Assembly: GCA_028278545.1 (NCBI GenBank)
Contig: JANQED010000115.1
Coordinates: 183,425-247,424 of the forward strand
From: Anaerolineales bacterium
Lineage (GTDB): Bacteria > Chloroflexota > Anaerolineae > Anaerolineales > UBA11858
Reading direction: 5' to 3'
DNA: 64,000 nucleotides
Below are positions 53,258 through 61,395 of this stretch, piece after piece. Numbering within the stretch: the stretch's first letter is position 1; each line of letters starts with the position of its first letter. Position numbers and translations under genes: made by a program. The notes under the pieces were generated by a model, which was not told the DNA's origin, did no database searches, and saw only the letters and a program-made list of their open reading frames with translations.

Positions 53258-54330
53258 GTTTCAATCTTTTGGATCGCTTTGAGCAACTGCTGGTTCTCAT
53301 CAGGCCGGCGGGTGGCGATACGAACATAGTCGGGCAACCCAAACGAGGCGCAGTCGCGCACCTGGATCCCCTTTTCTAGAAGCCGGCTGCGAAAAGCGGC
53401 TCCATCCTCTACGGGGAGCAGGAAGAAATGTACCTGCGATGGGACCGGCGAGAACCCTAATTCTATCAGGTCTTCAATCAGGGGGTCTTTTGCTTTGCGC
53501 ACCTGTTTTAGGCATAATTGTAAATGAGCTTGATCTTCGAGGGCGGCGAGCCCGGCAACCTGGGCTAATACATTCACGCTCCAGGGCGGCTGGGATTTCT
53601 TCAGAGCTTGTATGATCTCCTGGTTCCCAATCGCATATCCCAGGCGCAAACCGGCCAGGGCGTAATCTTTGGTCATCGAGCGCAATACCAGGATGTTTGG
53701 GGATTGGAGACCCACCGCGGAGGGGATGTCTTGGGTGAAGTTGATATAAGCCTCATCGACGACGAATAACGTTTGGGGGTGATCCTGGACCCATTGGTTT
53801 ACTGCATCCAAAGAGAGCACCTGACCGGTGGGGTTATTGGGGTTGCATAGGAAAACCAGGCGGAATTGATCCCTTTCGAGAATCTGCTCTATTCTACTGG
53901 TATCGAAAGCAAAACCCTCTTCAGCCAGGGCGCGATAATTGTGGATTTCGGCACCCATCAAGGCAGACGCGTTAGCATATTCGCCAAAAGTAGGCCCCAG
54001 GGTAAGTACTCGATCCCCCGGCTGCAGGTAGGTCAGCGCCACCAGCCAGATCAGTTCTGCGGTTCCATTGCCCCCCAAGATTTTTCCAGGTGACAGATTG
54101 TGATGTGCGGATAACGCTCTTCTTAGTGATAGACAATCGCGGTCTGGATAGCGATCAATAACAACTTCATTAATGGCGGTTTGCACTTTTGGTGACGGCC
54201 CATAAGGATTGCTGTTGGTGCTGAAGTCGATGACCTGATCCGCGCTTAGACCGAGATCCTCCAATTCGGCATAATTCGGTGCGCCGTGAGGTACGCTGGA
54301 AAGGTGTTGGATTTCAGGGCGGGGTTTCAT
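53254..54330 (-). CDS. cobD: L-threonine-O-3-phosphate decarboxylase
   Basis: A 358-residue fold-type I PLP aminotransferase-like enzyme. IDFSTNSNPYGPSP near the N-terminus, PNNPTGQVLS, VDEAYINF and the PLP Lys in SMTKDYALAGLRLGY are the family motifs. In cobamide clusters this CobD makes (R)-1-amino-2-propanol O-phosphate from threonine phosphate, matching the pduX kinase in the same operon. HisC-like activity is the alternative on sequence alone. A GTG at 54354 overlapping the cbiB stop is a possible longer start. Confidence 0.9.
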   Translation of the reverse strand: MKPRPEIQHLSSVPHGAPNYAELEDLGLSADQVIDFSTNSNPYGPSPKVQTAINEVVIDRYPDRDCLSLRRALSAHHNLSPGKILGGNGTAELIWLVALTYLQPGDRVLTLGPTFGEYANASALMGAEIHNYRALAEEGFAFDTSRIEQILERDQFRLVFLCNPNNPTGQVLSLDAVNQWVQDHPQTLFVVDEAYINFTQDIPSAVGLQSPNILVLRSMTKDYALAGLRLGYAIGNQEIIQALKKSQPPWSVNVLAQVAGLAALEDQAHLQLCLKQVRKAKDPLIEDLIELGFSPVPSQVHFFLLPVEDGAAFRSRLLEKGIQVRDCASFGLPDYVRIATRRPDENQQLLKAIQKIET

Positions 54331-54350
54331 GGCGGTGAACAATAAACAGT

Positions 54351-55286
54351 TCACTTCTTTCTCTTGGTCGGCATAATGATGAGAAGGAGGGCTGCTAAAC
54401 CTGTGGTCAGTGCGAGAAGCGTGCGCGCCTTTCCGATGTCTTCTGAAGTTGGCGGTAAGCCTCCGACGCCGAGTTTGTATTGATCAACTTTCTCCAGTTC
54501 CACATTTAGCGCTCCTGCCATGGCGCTCATAGGATAGCCGGCGTTGGGGCTGTCGGTTTTTTGGGCATCGCGTCGCATTACCTGCCAGGCGTTGGATTGA
54601 CGATTGTCAGCCAGTCTGACCACTTTATCGGCCAGCACGATCAACAAGCCTGTCAATCGTGCCGGGATGAAATTGAGCAGATCGTCAAAACGGGCCGGGA
54701 ATTTTCCCAGCCACTCCCGTTCTGCATCCCGGTAACCCAGCATAGCGTCGGCAGTGTTGGCAAAGCGGTAAGCCAATGCAGCGGGCAGGCCACCCAGGCT
54801 GTAGTAGCACAGCGGTGCGATGACGCCATCGCTGGCATTCTCGGCCACGGACTCGATGGTTGCCGCAGCAACCTGGCTTTCATCGAGCTGTGAGGTGTCC
54901 CGGCTGACCAGATGCCAGCTCACCAGCCGGCGTGCCTCGGGTAGATTGCCTGCTTCCAGGGCAGATTGCACTTCCCCAGCAGCGCGATCCAATCCTCGAA
55001 ATGAAAAAGTTGACTTTAACACTACCGCCTCAGCCAGCCATCTCAACGGAGCAGGTAATCTAGCACTCATTTTATCGAGCAGTACACCGATGCCAGCCAC
55101 CAGGGCGCTGCCGGAGAGCGTCAGCAGCGTGCCGTAGGCGAATTGCTGCTGGTGTCCGTGGCGCGGCGCGTGCTGCTTCAGCGCGATGATCAGGCTGCCC
55201 ATCCAGGCCACCGGATGGAAGCGGTTAGGCGGATCCCCAAACAGGATATCGACAAGCAATGCCAGTATCAGGGACAACCTATTCAT
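54351..55286 (-). CDS. cbiB: Adenosylcobinamide-phosphate synthase
   Basis: A 311-residue membrane protein of the CbiB family. [20 protein letters not shown] near the N-terminus and later [29 protein letters not shown] region and [20 protein letters not shown] are typical. It joins adenosylcobyric acid to aminopropanol phosphate. I use the ATG at 55286; the frame extends to 55322 without similarity. The next gene upstream on the strand, bcp, is 95 bases away. Confidence 0.92.
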   Translation of the reverse strand: MNRLSLILALLVDILFGDPPNRFHPVAWMGSLIIALKQHAPRHGHQQQFAYGTLLTLSGSALVAGIGVLLDKMSARLPAPLRWLAEAVVLKSTFSFRGLDRAAGEVQSALEAGNLPEARRLVSWHLVSRDTSQLDESQVAAATIESVAENASDGVIAPLCYYSLGGLPAALAYRFANTADAMLGYRDAEREWLGKFPARFDDLLNFIPARLTGLLIVLADKVVRLADNRQSNAWQVMRRDAQKTDSPNAGYPMSAMAGALNVELEKVDQYKLGVGGLPPTSEDIGKARTLLALTTGLAALLLIIMPTKRKK

Positions 55287-55304
55287 TGAATTTGGACGGT
55301 TCAC

Positions 55305-55356
55305 CACGAAGACACGAATCAATCGAATAACTCATTCAATACTTCGTGTCTTCGTG
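55305..55356. repeat. 14-bp inverted repeat, TTCGTGTCTTCGTG type
   Basis: CACGAAGACACGAA (55305-55318) and TTCGTGTCTTCGTG (55343-55356) with a 24-base loop, in the gap between bcp and cbiB. The TTCGTGTCTTCGTG word is a common intergenic repeat in environmental bacteria as I recall. It may be an mRNA structural element; there is no U-run on either side. Confidence 0.6.
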
Positions 55357-55381
55357 ACTTGGCGATTGACGAGTTATTGGC

Positions 55382-55873
55382 TTATTCTTGCAGTTCGACC
55401 AGCTTCTCTCGAACCTTATCGGCATGTTTGGATTCGCCAGCTTTGGTTTTGGAGCGCACCCGGACATTACTCCACTTGGCAGCGATTTCCCCATCGGGTG
55501 AAATGATGAAAGTGGAGCGGATCGTGCCTTCATATTCACGGCCGTAGTTTTTCTTCAAACCCCAGGCGCCGTATGCTTTGTGCGCTGTTTTATCAGGATC
55601 ACTGAGCAGCGTGAGGCCCAAATTGTATTTGCCGATGAATTTGCGATGGGATTGAGCGTCATCCGCACTCACACCGAGCACGACGGCATTCAGGCCGCGG
55701 AAATCGTCCAGGGTGTCAGTGAAATCGCAGGCCTCTTTGGTACAGCCGGGGGTATCGTCTTTGGGATAGAAGTACAGCACCAGCCATTGTCCGGCAAAGT
55801 CGCTCAAAGAGACGTTTTTTTCATCCTGGTTTGGGAGAGAAAAATAAGGGGCTTTATCACCAATATTGAGCAT
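55382..55873 (-). CDS. bcp: Thioredoxin-dependent peroxiredoxin (Bcp/PrxQ type)
   Basis: A 163-residue peroxiredoxin. FYPKDDTPGCTKEACDF has the peroxidatic Cys and, five residues later, the resolving Cys of the atypical 2-Cys PrxQ form. It reduces peroxides using thioredoxin. It is inserted in the cobamide operon between cobS and cbiB, same strand, so it is probably co-transcribed. Oxidative protection of a cobalt-containing pathway is a speculation. Confidence 0.92.
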   Translation of the reverse strand: MLNIGDKAPYFSLPNQDEKNVSLSDFAGQWLVLYFYPKDDTPGCTKEACDFTDTLDDFRGLNAVVLGVSADDAQSHRKFIGKYNLGLTLLSDPDKTAHKAYGAWGLKKNYGREYEGTIRSTFIISPDGEIAAKWSNVRVRSKTKAGESKHADKVREKLVELQE

Positions 55874-55922
55874 AGTAAATCCTTTCTAGATTTTGTTAGC
55901 AACGATCAGAAACCAGGAGAAA

Positions 55923-56669
55923 TTATATCCACAAAGGAGCAAATTGCCATGCCGCAAAGATGACCGTCAGCGCCAGTTCAACGAGTTCGTTGATTGCGCC
56001 GTAGATGTCACCGGTCAGGCCGGGGATGCGGCGTAAGACGAAGGCTGACACTCCCCAAACCAGCAGCAGCGTGCTCCCAAGGGCGATCAAACCAAGCCAA
56101 TGACAGCAGACCCAGGCAGCGAAAAGGGCGGTCAGGCTGGCGGGCGCGACCTGTTTCCAGGTGATGTGTGCCTTGACAGCGCTGCCCAGCCCCTCGGGTC
56201 GGGCGTAGGGGAAGGCGAAAACGGCCAGGGTCATCCCCCAGCGGCCCAACGCGGGGATCAAGATCAGCTCCGGGGCAGATTGCGGGAATCCGCTCAGGGC
56301 TGCGTATTTTGTCAAGAGCAGGATCACGCCTGCACTGAGTCCGAAGGCGCCAATGCGTTCGTCGCGCATGATCTCCAGGCGTTTTTGCGGCGTGAACCCC
56401 CCAAGAATGCCGTCAAAGGCGTCTAGCAGCCCATCGAGATGTAAAGCTCCGCTCAGCAGCACCCACAGGGCCAATATCAGGGCGGCTCGCAGCGCGTCTG
56501 GCACAATCAAGGCGAGGGTGTAATTGGCACCATAAAGCAGTGCCCCGATCAGCACCCCAACCAGGGGATAAAAACCTGCCGCCTGGCCGAGCTCTCTTTC
56601 GGTGAAAGGCCGTCGGACGATAGGAGAGGCCAGGGTAAGAAATTGCAGGGCAGCTAAAAATGGGATCAT
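55923..56669 (-). CDS. cobS: Adenosylcobinamide-GDP ribazoletransferase
   Basis: A 248-residue polytopic membrane protein. The LSGALHLDGLLDAFDGILGG motif at about 70-92 is the CobS active-site signature, followed by RLEIMRDERIGAFGLSAGV. It joins GDP-cobinamide and alpha-ribazole phosphate in the membrane, the penultimate step. The cobT gene upstream makes its second substrate. Confidence 0.94.
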   Translation of the reverse strand: MIPFLAALQFLTLASPIVRRPFTERELGQAAGFYPLVGVLIGALLYGANYTLALIVPDALRAALILALWVLLSGALHLDGLLDAFDGILGGFTPQKRLEIMRDERIGAFGLSAGVILLLTKYAALSGFPQSAPELILIPALGRWGMTLAVFAFPYARPEGLGSAVKAHITWKQVAPASLTALFAAWVCCHWLGLIALGSTLLLVWGVSAFVLRRIPGLTGDIYGAINELVELALTVIFAAWQFAPLWI

Positions 56670-56716
56670 GGATCACGATCTTTGGTGGAGGCGCTTTGCC
56701 GAAGCGCCTCTACCGA

Positions 56717-57766
56717 TTATTCCTTGTCTGAAACGCCGGCTTCGCTGAAGGTAGCCATTTCGCAGAGGATCTTACAGGCGGCTTCGACCAACGACATTGC
56801 CAGCACCGCACCCGTCCCCTCCCCTAAACGCATTTGCAGATCGAGAAGCGGTTCAAGCCCTAACCATTCTAGCATAATCTGGTGGCCGAGTTCTTGGGAA
56901 CGGTGGGCAGCAATCAGGTAATCGCGTACCTGGGGTGCCATACTGACCGCGATCATAGCTGCCGCCGTGGAGATGAAGCCATCGATGACCACCGGCTTAC
57001 GGTGCGCGGCCGCGGCCAGGATGGCGCCAGCCAACCCACCGATCTCGAAGCCGCCGACTTTGGCCAGCACGTCCAAGCCATCTTGGGGGTCGGGTTGGTT
57101 TGTTCTCAGCGCGTTCACGACAGCGGCGGTTTTGCGCTGCAATCCAGCATCATCAACACCGGTGCCGCGCCCGACGATCTCCGCGGGCGAGCGCCCCGTG
57201 ATCGCTGCGGCGATGGCTGCCGAGGGAGTGGTGTTGCCGATGCCCATATCACCTGTCGCCAGGATGTCAAGGCCTTTATCGAGTTCAGCTTTGACAACTT
57301 GGGCCCCAGCCTCGATGGCCTGGATAGCCTGCTCGCGGCTCATCGCTGGTCCTTGGGCGATATTCCCCGTGCCCAGGGCGATTTTCTTGTTGATCACTTC
57401 AGGGTGGTCGATTTCGCTGGCGACGCCCATATCGACGATCGTCACCCGAGCGCCGACATGCTTGGCCAGCACATTGATGGCTGCACCGCCAAAGACGAAG
57501 TTCATCACCATCTGGGGGGTCACTTCAGATGGGAAGGCGCTGACGCCTTCGGCTACCACGCCGTGATCCCCGGCCATGGCGGTAACGACTTTGTGTTGGA
57601 TGACGGGTTTCTCTTCGCCGGTGATGCCAGCGATCTTTATCGATAGATCTTCTAGCTGCCCCAGGCTGCCGCGCGGCTTGGTCAGGTCATCCTGCCGGAC
57701 GCGGGCCGCTTGCATGGCGGCTTCATCCAGGGGTTGGATTTTAGTGGTGAGTTCTTGCAGTGACAT
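56717..57766 (-). CDS. cobT: Nicotinate-nucleotide-dimethylbenzimidazole phosphoribosyltransferase
   Basis: A 349-residue CobT of normal length. Motifs: TKPRGSLGQLEDL near 29-41, MAGDHGVVAEGVSAFP, GDMGIGNTTPSAAI and the C-terminal RLGEGTGAVLA. The Glu in RLGEGTGA is the catalytic base in known CobT. It activates the lower-ligand base to alpha-ribazole phosphate. AGGAG before the ATG; it overlaps the pduX-like gene by 26 bases. Confidence 0.95.
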   Translation of the reverse strand: MSLQELTTKIQPLDEAAMQAARVRQDDLTKPRGSLGQLEDLSIKIAGITGEEKPVIQHKVVTAMAGDHGVVAEGVSAFPSEVTPQMVMNFVFGGAAINVLAKHVGARVTIVDMGVASEIDHPEVINKKIALGTGNIAQGPAMSREQAIQAIEAGAQVVKAELDKGLDILATGDMGIGNTTPSAAIAAAITGRSPAEIVGRGTGVDDAGLQRKTAAVVNALRTNQPDPQDGLDVLAKVGGFEIGGLAGAILAAAAHRKPVVIDGFISTAAAMIAVSMAPQVRDYLIAAHRSQELGHQIMLEWLGLEPLLDLQMRLGEGTGAVLAMSLVEAACKILCEMATFSEAGVSDKE

Positions 57767-58643
57767 GGTGTACTCCTATTTGATCGAGCAGGTATCTTGG
57801 GCCACCGTCAACAATGCGATGACACGTAATGCTCACAGACGTTGGTAGTTGCGGCCTGGCGTACGCGGCTACCTCTTCAATGTTTTCTTTTAGAGGGTCG
57901 ATGATCAAACCTAAGATGGTTCCGCTGTGTGCCCGGCAGACGCCTAGAGACCGGGTTTGATCGGCAAGCCGGAAAGCTCTATCTAATAACGGATTGTCTA
58001 AGATTCTCTGGTGCGCTTGGGCACTGAGAGAAGTTGCCTGCCCAAACATTTCCCAGTCGGCGAAGGTAAGACTTGACTTCAACAATTGAAAAGCTTCTTG
58101 GTGGATGGACTCGAGTTCTTTGAGCGCGCGATGGTGATCCAGTTGATTGAACCGAATCGTATCCACCGCGCCCCCGGGATCGATCAGGATCACGTTCAGG
58201 GGTGGTGCTGTGTCCCAGGTTTGGTGGAATGCTCCCCGGCGATGGTCGAACAAAGTCAGGCCAGGGAAGATGGTGCTGTCGCTGGGCTCTACACCGACGG
58301 CGATTTCTGCGACGAAAGATGGCTCGAGTTCATGATCTATGGCACAACCGAGCGCGTATAAGCTCGATGCGATATCGGCGGTGCTGGTGCCGTAACCCCG
58401 CCCCCTTGGGGCCGGTGTTTCAAGCTCAAGGATGCCTCCTCCTTCCCAATCGAGTCTGCTGCACCCTGCTTGAAGAGCAGCCTCTGTTTTGGGCGAAGCA
58501 GCCGGTAACTGCCAGTAGGTCGAATTTAAGATCAGATGTGCGGTGCTGAAATGGTCAATGGGACAGGAGACCAGCGCAGGCACACCTTCCCATAACCCTT
58601 GAACCAATTCGCCACAGGTAAATGGGATACTGACCGTCGCCAC
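57741..58643 (-). CDS. pduX: PduX-like L-threonine kinase (GHMP family)
   Basis: A 300-residue GHMP kinase. The ATP-binding loop is in PRGRGYGTSTADIASSLYALG (about 79-99, a Gly-Ser/Thr-rich GHMP motif), the N-terminus has FTCGELVQG, and a C-terminal G-x-CRAHSGTILGLI segment corresponds to GHMP motif 3. PduX makes threonine phosphate, the CobD substrate. The two together give de novo aminopropanol phosphate. It abuts cobO, with its ATG directly after the cobO stop. Confidence 0.85.
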   Translation of the reverse strand: MATVSIPFTCGELVQGLWEGVPALVSCPIDHFSTAHLILNSTYWQLPAASPKTEAALQAGCSRLDWEGGGILELETPAPRGRGYGTSTADIASSLYALGCAIDHELEPSFVAEIAVGVEPSDSTIFPGLTLFDHRRGAFHQTWDTAPPLNVILIDPGGAVDTIRFNQLDHHRALKELESIHQEAFQLLKSSLTFADWEMFGQATSLSAQAHQRILDNPLLDRAFRLADQTRSLGVCRAHSGTILGLIIDPLKENIEEVAAYARPQLPTSVSITCHRIVDGGPRYLLDQIGVHHVTARTHH

Positions 58644-59174
58644 TCAGAATTCAATGCCTCGTTGCGCTTTATAGCCTTCATCGTGCGGGTGCTTGACCTT
58701 GGTCATCTCTGTGACCAGGTCGGCGTAGTCGATGAGCGCTTGGGACGCATAACGCCCGGTGATCACCAGGTGCATATTGGCAGGTTTGTTGGCCTGGAGC
58801 CAGTCAATGACTTGATCGGTGTCGAGCCACCCGAAGTGTAGGGGATAAGTGAATTCGTCTAGAAGGACCAGGTCATAATTTCCAGAGGCGATTTTGTCCT
58901 GGGATAACTGCCAGCCGTGGTGTGACCTGGCCGCGCTCTCGTCGATATCTTTGGAGAGCCAGGTGAAGCCATCGCCGATCTTATGCCATTCGATTTCCAA
59001 TTTTTGGGCTGTTTTGACTTCACCCCAACGTCCGGTCTCGCGCTTGATGAATTGGATCACGCATATGCGCAGCCCTTGACCTAAGGCCCGCATTAGCAGG
59101 CCGAAGGCAGCAGTGCTTTTACCTTTGCCCTTGCCTGTATAAACGATTACGAGACCTTTTCTTTTGGTTTTCAT
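58644..59174 (-). CDS. cobO: Cob(I)yrinic acid a,c-diamide adenosyltransferase
   Basis: A 176-residue CobA/CobO-type adenosyltransferase. The P-loop TGKGKGKSTAAFG starts at residue 13; VIQFIKRETGRWGE, LLDEFTYPLHFGW and LVITGRYASQALIDYADLVTEM are conserved family stretches. It attaches the adenosyl group to reduced corrinoids, which allows scavenged corrinoids to enter the pathway. Gene follows btuF by 62 bases. Confidence 0.95.
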   Translation of the reverse strand: MKTKRKGLVIVYTGKGKGKSTAAFGLLMRALGQGLRICVIQFIKRETGRWGEVKTAQKLEIEWHKIGDGFTWLSKDIDESAARSHHGWQLSQDKIASGNYDLVLLDEFTYPLHFGWLDTDQVIDWLQANKPANMHLVITGRYASQALIDYADLVTEMTKVKHPHDEGYKAQRGIEF

Positions 59175-59236
59175 TAATTAGGGTGACCCTAAAGGCCGAA
59201 CGATACCCTTAGGGTCACCTGGAGGAAGGGAAGTGT

Positions 59237-60268
59237 TTATTCGAACAACTCTGGGTGCAGGAATTTCGCCAGTTTTTCCAAACCTTCGACAAGGCGTGGG
59301 CCAGGGCGGCTGATGATATCGTCGTTGAAGATATAGACCTGCTCATTCTGAACCGCTGAGAGACCGTCCCAGCCGGCACGGGCGGCCACAACTTCGGGTG
59401 TCACACCGCCGTAGAAATTGTCTCCCAACAAAATGATATCAGGGTCTTGTGCGATGAGTTCTTCTAAGTTGATCTGTGCCCAGGCGCTGTCGAGCACCTC
59501 GCCAATGTTGATGCCGCCTGCTTGTGCGATCAGCGTGCTGTGGAATGTCCCCGGGCCAGGGGTCCAGGGGGCATTGGGGTCAGTGGCATCCAGTTCGTAG
59601 AAAATCGACGGGCGATCTTCTACGCTGGCGACAGCTTCTTCAACGGCGGCAACACGTGCCGCGAGTTCGGCGATCAGCGCTTCGGTTTCTTCTTCATGTC
59701 CGGTGATCTGTGCGACAGTGCGCAAGTTTTCAAACATACCTTCAAGGTCCGTCGGATTCGCCAGGGCGAACACGGTCAGCCCTAAATCTTCCAAGGTTTG
59801 AATTTGTTCGGGGGCGGTGAGGGCGGCTGCCAGCACCAAATCGGGCTCGATTGTCAGGATGGTTTCGGTATCCAGGTCGCCCCAGCCGCCGCCGATATCG
59901 GTGATTTCCAAGACCTTTTCAGGGTAATTGGAGATCGCATCCCGGGCTACAACCTGGTCTCCTGCACCAATCGCAAAGAGGATCTCTGTATTCGAAGGAG
60001 CCAGTGAAATAATGCGTTCAACGGGTAGTTCTATGGATACCGGGCGGCCGAGACCGTCTTCCAATTCGAGAGTTTCCGGGGCAGCTTCTTCGGCCGTTTC
60101 TGGTTCTGGCTCTTCAACAGCTTCTTGCGCTGCGACTGTCTCATCTTCGAGTTCCACTATTTCGGGCTGGGCTTCAGCAGTTGGTGCTGACGCTGGCGTG
60201 CAGGCTCCCAGCAAGACCGTTGAGGTGATCAACAATATGGCTATTGGCATTAAATATCGTTTGGACAT
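59237..60268 (-). CDS. btuF: BtuF-like corrinoid ABC transporter binding lipoprotein
   Basis: A 343-residue type III periplasmic binding protein. Lipobox LLGAC (Cys23); then an acidic Glu-rich linker (about 35-70); then the BtuF fold: RIISLAPSNTEILFAIGAGDQVVARDAISNYP, GGWGDLDTETI and LGDNFYGGV. It is the first coding gene after the cobalamin riboswitch, which fits corrinoid uptake. Metal-siderophore binding is the family alternative. btuC and btuD are not in the window. Confidence 0.9.
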   Translation of the reverse strand: MSKRYLMPIAILLITSTVLLGACTPASAPTAEAQPEIVELEDETVAAQEAVEEPEPETAEEAAPETLELEDGLGRPVSIELPVERIISLAPSNTEILFAIGAGDQVVARDAISNYPEKVLEITDIGGGWGDLDTETILTIEPDLVLAAALTAPEQIQTLEDLGLTVFALANPTDLEGMFENLRTVAQITGHEEETEALIAELAARVAAVEEAVASVEDRPSIFYELDATDPNAPWTPGPGTFHSTLIAQAGGINIGEVLDSAWAQINLEELIAQDPDIILLGDNFYGGVTPEVVAARAGWDGLSAVQNEQVYIFNDDIISRPGPRLVEGLEKLAKFLHPELFE

Positions 60269-60312
60269 CGTGAAGTACTCCTATATATGAGATGTGTTGT
60301 TATGATTGAATC

Positions 60313-60339
60313 AAAAATCCCTACCGCTTGGATAGGGAT
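60313..60339 (-). terminator. Intrinsic terminator of the riboswitch expression platform
   Basis: On the minus strand ATCCCTA and TAGGGAT (60333-60339 with 60317-60323) form a stem followed at once by TTTTTG. It lies between the cobalamin aptamer and the btuF start, 45 bases before the ATG. Stops the transcript when corrinoid is bound, in the usual mechanism. Confidence 0.75.
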
Positions 60340-60409
60340 GGCTTGTGGGAGATTTGTAAGTGTGAGATTACATGAATTCCCACCTCCTTACCGCGAGGCA
60401 GTGGAAAAC

Positions 60410-60556
60410 GCGCTGGAGGCGGGCGGCCTGACTTGGCCCTACGGGCCACACAGTTGCGGGACAGTGCCGGACTAGCTTGTATAACAAACGCACCGGCTTC
60501 GCCTCGGGATAGACGATCGTCTATCCGAACCTTCCCATCCGGGGGATTAGGTACCT
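60410..60556 (-). promoter_or_regulatory. Cobalamin riboswitch (aptamer)
   Basis: Read on the minus strand, the core GCACTGTCCCGCAACTGTG (complement of 60449-60467) is the conserved B12-box type element, followed by AGTCAGG and a CC-GCCC end (complement of 60421-60433). The 5' part includes GGATGGGAAGGTTCGG with a side stem GGATAGACGATCGTCTATCC (60507-60526). A ribosome-binding-like AAGGAGG follows at 60378-60391. It controls the minus-strand btuF-cob operon. The exact borders are estimated by eye. Confidence 0.8.
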
Positions 60557-60602
60557 CAAGCGGATATTGAATTGATAAAGTGCTTTCCTGATCGTAACAG
60601 TG

Positions 60603-60611
60603 ATTTTAGCA
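60603..60611 (-). promoter_or_regulatory. Extended -10 promoter candidate upstream of the riboswitch
   Basis: TGCTAAAAT on the minus strand (complement of 60603-60611) is an extended -10 with five of six bases right. Transcription would begin near 60596, about 40 bases before the aptamer. The rest of the gap to the response regulator gene (60612-60711) shows no other feature. Confidence 0.35.
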
Positions 60612-60711
60612 CACTTTACGTTGAGGTCATGTATTTTTATGTAAGGTTTTTTCCTGATAAATGTCAGGATTCATACGCTTTGAGAGGCCTGGCAATCTCT
60701 CTCACGTTTTC

Positions 60712-61368
60712 TCAACGATTGCGTCTCACGATGCCCTGCTGCCAGGCGTATACCGCCGCCTGGGTCCTATCCACCAGATGCAGTTTGCTGAGGATGTTGC
60801 TGACATGCCCTTTGACGGTATTTTCGCTGATCACTAAATGATCGGCGATCTCGCTGTTGGACATACCACTGGCGATCAGTTTCAGGACTTCCATTTCGCG
60901 ATCCGTCAGTTCGGTATACGGGTTGAGTTCCTCGCTTTTGGCTCCATGGATCTCTTGAATGACGCGCGAAGCCACCTGGGGGTGCAGCGTCGCCTCACCA
61001 TCAGCAGCACGCCGAATGGCGTCCGCCAATTCGTCCATCTGGATGTCTTTGAGGATATAGGAGATGGCGCCCGCCTGTAGAGCAGGGAAGATGAACTCAT
61101 CCTGATGGTAGGATGTCAGCACGACAACCTGCGTCCTCGGGCTGGCGTTCTTGACTTTGCGCGTTGCTTCGACCCCGTCGATCTGATCCATGACCAGGTC
61201 CATCAGCACTACATCGGGGGCGTGCTCAAGAGCTGCTTCTACGGCGTCTTCTCCAGAATTCGCTTCCCCAATCACAGCAATATCAGGTAGCGCATCTAAA
61301 AAAGCGCGCACCCCGCTGCGGACGACTTCATGGTCATCGACAATTAGGACGGTTATCGGCCGGGTCAT
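60712..61368 (-). CDS. NarL/FixJ-type response regulator
   Basis: A 218-residue response regulator. The receiver domain has DD at 11-12, the phosphorylated Asp57 in VVLMDLVMD, Thr/Ser in VLTSYH and Lys in YILKDI. The LuxR-type HTH domain is at about 150-210 (LTDREMEVLKLIASGMSNSEIADHLVISENTVKGHVSNIL). It pairs with the histidine kinase 27 bases upstream. Its targets are unknown; the adjacent intergenic repeats are candidates. Confidence 0.93.
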   Translation of the reverse strand: MTRPITVLIVDDHEVVRSGVRAFLDALPDIAVIGEANSGEDAVEAALEHAPDVVLMDLVMDQIDGVEATRKVKNASPRTQVVVLTSYHQDEFIFPALQAGAISYILKDIQMDELADAIRRAADGEATLHPQVASRVIQEIHGAKSEELNPYTELTDREMEVLKLIASGMSNSEIADHLVISENTVKGHVSNILSKLHLVDRTQAAVYAWQQGIVRRNR

Positions 61369-61395
61369 CTATCCTCTTCGTTAAATCAGAAGCGA

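Noticed and set aside
60368..60391. AAGGAGG followed by ATG-TAA in the riboswitch leader (minus strand)
   Set aside because: A start-stop minimal frame next to a good ribosome binding site could be regulatory, but it is too short to support as a gene; it may be an anti-sequestering element or chance.
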